Origin: Planctomycetota bacterium | GTDB lineage: Bacteria > Planctomycetota > Phycisphaerae > Sedimentisphaerales > Anaerohalosphaeraceae | NCBI GenBank assembly: GCA_030637065.1 | Contig: DAOVVQ010000136.1 | Coordinates: forward strand, 1 to 10,266 | DNA length: 10,266 bases | Reading direction: 5' to 3' | Part shown: in pieces, positions 7,451-10,266 of the stretch | Position numbering within the stretch: the first letter of the stretch is position 1 | How the letters are laid out: the number at the start of each line of letters is the position of its first letter | The notes under the pieces: model-generated | Seen by the model: only the letters and a program-made list of their open reading frames with translations | What the model was told of the DNA's origin: nothing | The model's database searches: none | Position numbers and translations under genes: made by a program

Positions 7451-8320
7451 TTATGTCTGCTTCGGTTGCTTCGGTTTTTTTTCGGCTGACGCGGGCTTTT
7501 CGGTTTGTCTCGTTCGTTCCACGAGCGGGGTTGTTTCGACCACCGCGGTTGTAAGGTGTCTTCTAAGCTGTGCTTCCGAGACGTTTCTGATCAGGTTTCC
7601 GTTTATTGCTATCGAGACGATGCCGGTTTCTTCGCTGACAACGATAACGATCGCATCCGAGCTGGAAGTCGCGCCGATCGCGGCTCTATGTCTTGAGCCG
7701 AGTTGCCTCCCCTGGAAGGCGCCGCTTTCAGCCAAGGGGAGCTGGACTCTTGCAGCGATGATCCTGTCGCCCTGAATGATCACAGCCATATCGTGGAGTA
7801 CCGAGCCGGGATAAAAGATCGTCTTGAGCATATCAGCGGTGACCTTTGCGTCCACACGGACGCCGGTTTCGATGAATTCGCCGAGCCCTACCTGTTGTTC
7901 GATGACGATAATGGCCCCTGTTCTGGTGGTGGACATTTGCGTAACGGCATTGATTATCTCCTCTACGCTTCGGGTAAGCTGTTGCGGTGAGCTTGAGAGA
8001 AAACTTGCCTGCCCGATCCTTATCAGCGCCCTCCTGATCTCCGGCTGAAACGCCGCCACCGCGATAATCAAGATCGCTATTAGGAAGCCGTTATAGAGGT
8101 AATCGACGCGTTCAAGGCTGAATTTCTTTACGACGAGATTCAGGAAGAGCGAGCCGACGATGATGATGAACATAACGCCGCGGAAAAGCCGTTCTCCTCT
8201 TGTCCCTTCGAGAAAGCTGATGATGATGTAGACGAACAGGCCTATCAGCAGCAGTTCAAAGGCAACGATCCCGCGCTCCCGCAGGGTGATCCGATATATA
8301 TACTCAAAGATAGCGTCCAC
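7451..8320 (-). CDS. cdaA: Diadenylate cyclase CdaA (DAC domain), membrane-bound
   Basis: CdaA makes c-di-AMP from two ATP. With the GTG start at 8320 it has 289 residues. Numbering below is from the longer frame opening with TTG at 8380 (309 residues). Three membrane helices lie at about 38-56, 66-85 and 96-111, followed by FQPEIRRALIRIG (111-123), the family's junction to the DAC domain. The catalytic motif reads HDMA (196-199) where the family usually has HDGA. The second motif GSRHRAAIG (228-236) is intact, with GTRHRAALG as the usual form, and SEETG (249-253) is conserved. The end is a K/P/Q-rich tail. I chose GTG 8320 because AGGGA lies eight bases upstream and the result matches the usual short N-terminus, whereas TTG 8380 has no ribosome binding site. 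The gene follows the lipoprotein and precedes cdaR in one operon. Confidence 0.93.
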   Translation of the reverse strand: MDAIFEYIYRITLRERGIVAFELLLIGLFVYIIISFLEGTRGERLFRGVMFIIIVGSLFLNLVVKKFSLERVDYLYNGFLIAILIIAVAAFQPEIRRALIRIGQASFLSSSPQQLTRSVEEIINAVTQMSTTRTGAIIVIEQQVGLGEFIETGVRVDAKVTADMLKTIFYPGSVLHDMAVIIQGDRIIAARVQLPLAESGAFQGRQLGSRHRAAIGATSSSDAIVIVVSEETGIVSIAINGNLIRNVSEAQLRRHLTTAVVETTPLVERTRQTEKPASAEKKPKQPKQT

Positions 8321-8328
8321 GAATCCAA

Positions 8329-8333
8329 TCCCT
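8329..8333 (-). promoter_or_regulatory. Ribosome binding site that decides the cdaA start
   Basis: On the minus strand AGGGA (8333 down to 8329), preceded by AAA, is eight bases before the GTG at 8320. The alternative TTG at 8380 has only CCAACCGTAG ahead of it, with no purine-rich site. Confidence 0.5.
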
Positions 8334-8396
8334 TTTAACGTTGACGTACCATTGTGACGAACGACCGTATCAACAGGCAACTACGGTTGGCATGGC

Positions 8397-8633
8397 CTAC
8401 CTGATCGCCTTGTCGCTGAGCTTCGAAGGTTTGTCGAAGAGCAAAACCGCATCCACGTCATCCTGAATCTCGAGCATGTTTGTTTTCCAGACATCGACGT
8501 GTCTTTGATGGACTTGTCGCGAGGTCTCGCCCGGAGAGCCCATCCAACATCCAGTGGTAAACAGAGCCACAGCCGCCAGAATGCAAAGCCAGGACGTCCT
8601 GGTCAAAAATCCCAAATTTATGTTATGCCTCAT
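8397..8633 (-). CDS. Small predicted lipoprotein, first gene of the cda operon
   Basis: The product has 78 residues. A basic start (MRHNINLGFLTRT) is followed by a hydrophobic stretch (about 15-26) and FTTGC with Cys29. This looks like a lipoprotein signal peptide with a slightly variant lipobox, with Thr instead of Leu at -3. The mature part is about 50 residues, hydrophilic and probably helical, with DVWKTNMLEIQDDVDAVLLF and then DKPSKLSDKAIR at the very end. I do not recognise a named family. The start is well supported: GGAGG (minus strand, 8647-8643) is nine bases upstream and a strong promoter lies just before it. cdaA starts 76 bp downstream (16 bp if TTG 8380 is used). Position suggests an envelope partner of CdaA/CdaR, but that is inference. 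Confidence 0.75.
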   Translation of the reverse strand: MRHNINLGFLTRTSWLCILAAVALFTTGCWMGSPGETSRQVHQRHVDVWKTNMLEIQDDVDAVLLFDKPSKLSDKAIR

Positions 8634-8658
8634 AACTCATAGCCTCCAATAAACCATG

Positions 8659-8686
8659 ATTTTAGCAAAAGTTGGCGAAATGTCAA
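8659..8686 (-). promoter_or_regulatory. Promoter of the lipoprotein-cdaA-cdaR operon
   Basis: On the minus strand a perfect TTGACA (8686-8681) is followed after 16 bp by TAAAAT (8664-8659). TG one base before the -10 box makes it an extended -10. Transcription would start near 8652, leaving a leader of about 18 nt that contains the GGAGG ribosome binding site. All three genes could be read from it, because no terminator is visible between them. Confidence 0.8.
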
Positions 8687-8746
8687 CTCAAAAAACGCAG
8701 ATTGGCGCATGTTTTGGATATTTTTGGCTTTACTGGCGGTCTGTAG

Positions 8747-8780
8747 GGGCGATATTGCCCGATTATGCCGGATAATGGGG
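8747..8780. promoter_or_regulatory. Inverted repeats between divergent promoters, candidate operator
   Basis: Two dyads lie next to each other. GGGCGAT/ATTGCCC (8747-8760) matches in six of seven pairs with no spacer. CCCGATTAT (8758-8766) and ATAATGGGG (8772-8780) match in eight of nine pairs across a five-base spacer. The second dyad ends nine bases before the -35 box of the HTH gene. Position and symmetry suit a repressor or activator site. Which protein binds is unknown, and the adjacent HTH protein is the obvious candidate. Confidence 0.45.
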
Positions 8781-8789
8781 AAGATACGG

Positions 8790-8817
8790 TTGACAATCCG
8801 GTCTTTGATTTTATAAT
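8790..8817 (+). promoter_or_regulatory. Consensus promoter of the HTH regulator gene
   Basis: A perfect TTGACA (8790-8795) and a perfect TATAAT (8812-8817) are separated by 16 bp. Transcription would start near 8824, giving a leader of about 46 nt. AGGCAGGT (8856-8863) serves as the ribosome binding site, six bases before the ATG at 8870. Confidence 0.82.
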
Positions 8818-8869
8818 CCTGCTTTAGAGCCCGCACGGGGTGTCGGCAGCATTTTAGGCAGGTCTATGA

Positions 8870-9256
8870 ATGAAACTTAGTCGAATCAGCAGAATAGTTC
8901 AGCTTTTAACGGCCCTTCAATCCGGACAAAGTTACTCGGCAGAGGCTCTGGCTGAGCAGGTTGGCATCAGCCGGCGTACCGTCTTTCGGGATTTGCAGGA
9001 ATTAGGCGCCATTGGCGTTCCATACTATTTTGACGTGCAGACGGGTGGATATCGCATTGACCTGGAATACTTTCTGGCTCCGGTTGATCTTAATTTGCAA
9101 GAGGCGCTCAGTCTGCTGCTTCTGGTACATGAAGGCCGTAATCATCTCGCGCTTCCGTTTAAGAATTCGACACTTTTGGCTGGCCTTAAGCTGGCGATGC
9201 TTCGCAAAAAGGTTGCCAAACGGGCGGCGAAGATGGCGAAACTTAACGGGGCTTAG
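8870..9256 (+). CDS. Short HTH transcriptional regulator, WYL/DeoR-like without WYL domain
   Basis: The product has 128 residues. Residues about 5-57 form a winged helix-turn-helix of the HTH_11 type: RISRIVQLLTALQSGQ, then SAEALAEQVGISRRTVFRDL (23-42, containing the recognition helix), then a wing around FDVQTGGYRI (54-63). Residues 67-115 (LAPVDLNLQEALSLLLLVHE and onward) resemble the linker that follows the HTH in WYL-domain regulators. Those proteins run to about 300 residues with a ligand-sensing WYL domain, but here the frame stops after a basic tail (KKVAKRAAKMAKLNGA). The 153 bp to the next gene encode no WYL remnant in the same frame. It is therefore either a natural short DNA-binding protein or a truncated one. 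A consensus promoter and a good ribosome binding site suggest it is expressed. It sits divergent to the cda operon across an inverted repeat. Confidence 0.82.
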   Translation: MKLSRISRIVQLLTALQSGQSYSAEALAEQVGISRRTVFRDLQELGAIGVPYYFDVQTGGYRIDLEYFLAPVDLNLQEALSLLLLVHEGRNHLALPFKNSTLLAGLKLAMLRKKVAKRAAKMAKLNGA

Positions 9257-9290
9257 GATCGTTGTTTTCGGTTGACTGTTTTATGTTGCG

Positions 9291-9320
9291 TTGTTAAACC
9301 GCGTGCGGTGATCGTATATA
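9291..9320 (+). promoter_or_regulatory. Weak candidate promoter for the ABC-F gene
   Basis: TTGTTA (9291-9296) and TATATA (9315-9320) are 18 bp apart, each with four of six matches to consensus. Transcription would start near 9327, before the hairpin at 9340-9366. Read-through from the HTH gene is an alternative. Confidence 0.3.
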
Positions 9321-9339
9321 GCAGTACTCGTTTCCAACA

Positions 9340-9366
9340 TACCCCTCCTGCGGCGCAGATGGGGTG
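9340..9366 (+). promoter_or_regulatory. GC-rich hairpin in the leader of the ABC-F gene
   Basis: ACCCC (9341-9345) pairs with GGGGT (9361-9365), extended by a T-G wobble (9340/9366). Inside it, CTGC (9348-9351) pairs with GCAG (9355-9358) around a GGC loop, with a 2x2 internal loop between the stems. No T run follows, so it is not an intrinsic terminator. It lies 44 bases before the ATG and could be a leader structure. Confidence 0.35.
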
Positions 9367-9409
9367 CGGTTGGCTCTGAGATATCGAATTGTTTTTAGGA
9401 CTGGTGTTT

Positions 9410-10266
9410 ATGCCTGTTATTACGTTTAGCGATGCGTGCAAGTCGTTTGGCAGCGATGCTGTTTTCGACGGGCTCAACGTTCATTTTTTTGGCGGCGAAA
9501 AGGTCGGTATGGTCGGCGCCAACGGCAGCGGCAAGAGCACCCTCTTAAAGCTCATCCTGGGTGATATTGAGGCTGACAGCGGCAAAGTCTTTATTCGTAA
9601 GGGTTTACGGATTGGCTATCTGCCACAGGAGCCGCTCTTTGACGACGGGCTAACGGTCTTAGAGGAGATGCGGGCGGGCTTTTGCGATGTGGTCGACATT
9701 GAGGCTAAGATGCATGACTTAGGCCATCGTCTCGGCAGCCTTAACGGCAGGGAGCTTAAGGCGGGCATGAAGGAATATGATCGCCTGAGCAGGGAATTCG
9801 AGCTTGTCGGCGGGTATGTTTATGAGTCGCGGATCAAGAGCGTTTTGGCGGGTCTGGGTATCGGCGAGGATCTGCATGAGGCCAGGATATCAGCGCTTAG
9901 CGGCGGTCAGCTCAGCCGCCTCGGCCTTGCCCGGGCGCTGGTGAAGGCGACGGATCTTTTGCTGCTCGATGAGCCGACGAACCATCTGGACTTGCAGGCG
10001 ACGGTGTGGCTGGAGGGGTTTTTGCGGAGCTATAAGGGGGCGGCGATCGTTATCAGCCATGACCGATATCTGCTCGACGGCGTGGCCTGCAAGATCGTGG
10101 AGATCTCGGGCCGGGGTGCCAGCGTTTGGAAGGGCAACTATAGCACTTATGTTCGGTCGACGGAGATCGTTCGGCTCGAGGAGCGGCGGCGTTACGAAAA
10201 GCGGTCGAAGATGGTTGCAAAGACGTTGGATTTTATCGCGCGCAATAAGGATCAGGAAGGGATGCG
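9410..10266 (+). CDS. ABC-F family ATPase, 3' end outside window
   Basis: The first 285 residues are present and the frame is still open at the window end. The first nucleotide-binding domain is complete: Walker A GANGSGKST (36-44), Q-loop LPQE (71-74), signature LSGGQLSR (163-170), Walker B LLLLDEPTNHLD (183-194) and switch His217 in ISHDRY. There is no membrane segment. NYSTYVRSTEIVRLEERRRY and VAKTLDFIARNKDQ (243-282) mark the start of the charged inter-domain linker, which in ABC-F proteins reaches towards the P-site tRNA. ABC-F proteins have two ATPase domains, so the second should follow outside the window. They bind the ribosomal E site and act in translation quality control or antibiotic resistance; which subtype this is (Uup, EttA, YdiF or others) cannot be decided from this half. 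The start is ATG 9410, nine bases after AGGA (9397-9400). Confidence 0.92.
   Translation, partial: MPVITFSDACKSFGSDAVFDGLNVHFFGGEKVGMVGANGSGKSTLLKLILGDIEADSGKVFIRKGLRIGYLPQEPLFDDGLTVLEEMRAGFCDVVDIEAKMHDLGHRLGSLNGRELKAGMKEYDRLSREFELVGGYVYESRIKSVLAGLGIGEDLHEARISALSGGQLSRLGLARALVKATDLLLLDEPTNHLDLQATVWLEGFLRSYKGAAIVISHDRYLLDGVACKIVEISGRGASVWKGNYSTYVRSTEIVRLEERRRYEKRSKMVAKTLDFIARNKDQEGM

Noticed and set aside
8318..8380. Longer cdaA start at TTG 8380
   Set aside because: No ribosome binding site precedes it and the extra 20 residues have no counterpart in the usual CdaA N-terminus. GTG 8320 has AGGGA eight bases upstream. It is not excluded outright.
8630..8836. A 68-codon minus-strand frame whose stop overlaps the lipoprotein start as ATGA
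   Set aside because: The cda operon promoter boxes lie inside it and the lipoprotein has its own GGAGG site. The composition looks non-coding, and the frame starts inside the opposite-strand promoter region.
1..10266. CRISPR array, tRNA, rRNA, insertion sequence or phage genes
   Set aside because: No regularly spaced repeats with spacers, no cloverleaf-like segments and no transposase or integrase motifs were seen on either strand.

Overview
The window looks like chromosomal DNA of a Gram-negative-type bacterium. My best guess is a planctomycete of the Phycisphaerae group. This is an inference from a PEP-CTERM-tailed exported protein, a small variant-lipobox lipoprotein, the presence of c-di-AMP synthesis genes, a long HEAT-repeat protein with a charged tail, and the diverged GTPase motifs in Der. 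I could run no database search.

Layout: (1) 1-2093 (+) is the 3' part of a HEAT-repeat protein gene whose start lies outside the window. (2) 2094-2376 is a gap with a weak terminator-like hairpin and a strong extended -10 promoter. (3) 2377-2814 (+) is a small PEP-CTERM protein. (4) 2815-3257 is a gene-free, strongly G+T-rich stretch with short repeats and a candidate promoter for the next gene. (5) 3258-4571 (+) is der (EngA), the double GTPase of 50S ribosome assembly, flanked on both sides by short degenerate heptamer repeats. (6) 4654-6396 (+) is a CstA-family membrane transporter. (7) 8633 down to 6374 (-) is a three-gene operon: a 78-residue lipoprotein, the diadenylate cyclase cdaA, and its YbbR-domain partner cdaR. 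The operon's last gene runs convergently into the end of cstA and overlaps it by 23 bp. (8) 8634-8869 is a divergent promoter region with a near-consensus promoter on each strand and a good inverted repeat between them. (9) 8870-9256 (+) is a short HTH regulator that resembles the front half of a WYL-type regulator. (10) 9410 to the window end (+) is an ABC-F ATPase, cut off by the window edge.

How the genes fit together: the cda operon would make c-di-AMP at the inner face of the membrane (CdaA), with CdaR as the extracytoplasmic modulator and an uncharacterised lipoprotein made first from the same mRNA. The divergent HTH gene sits across an inverted repeat from this operon, so it could regulate itself, the operon, or both (inference). 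Der and the ABC-F protein both act on ribosomes, but they are 4.8 kb apart and do not form a unit. CstA may import pyruvate or peptides.

Points most worth a second look: the CdaA catalytic motif reads DMA instead of DGA; the lipoprotein heads the cda operon; the HTH protein lacks a WYL domain and faces a candidate operator; and heptamer repeats flank der.
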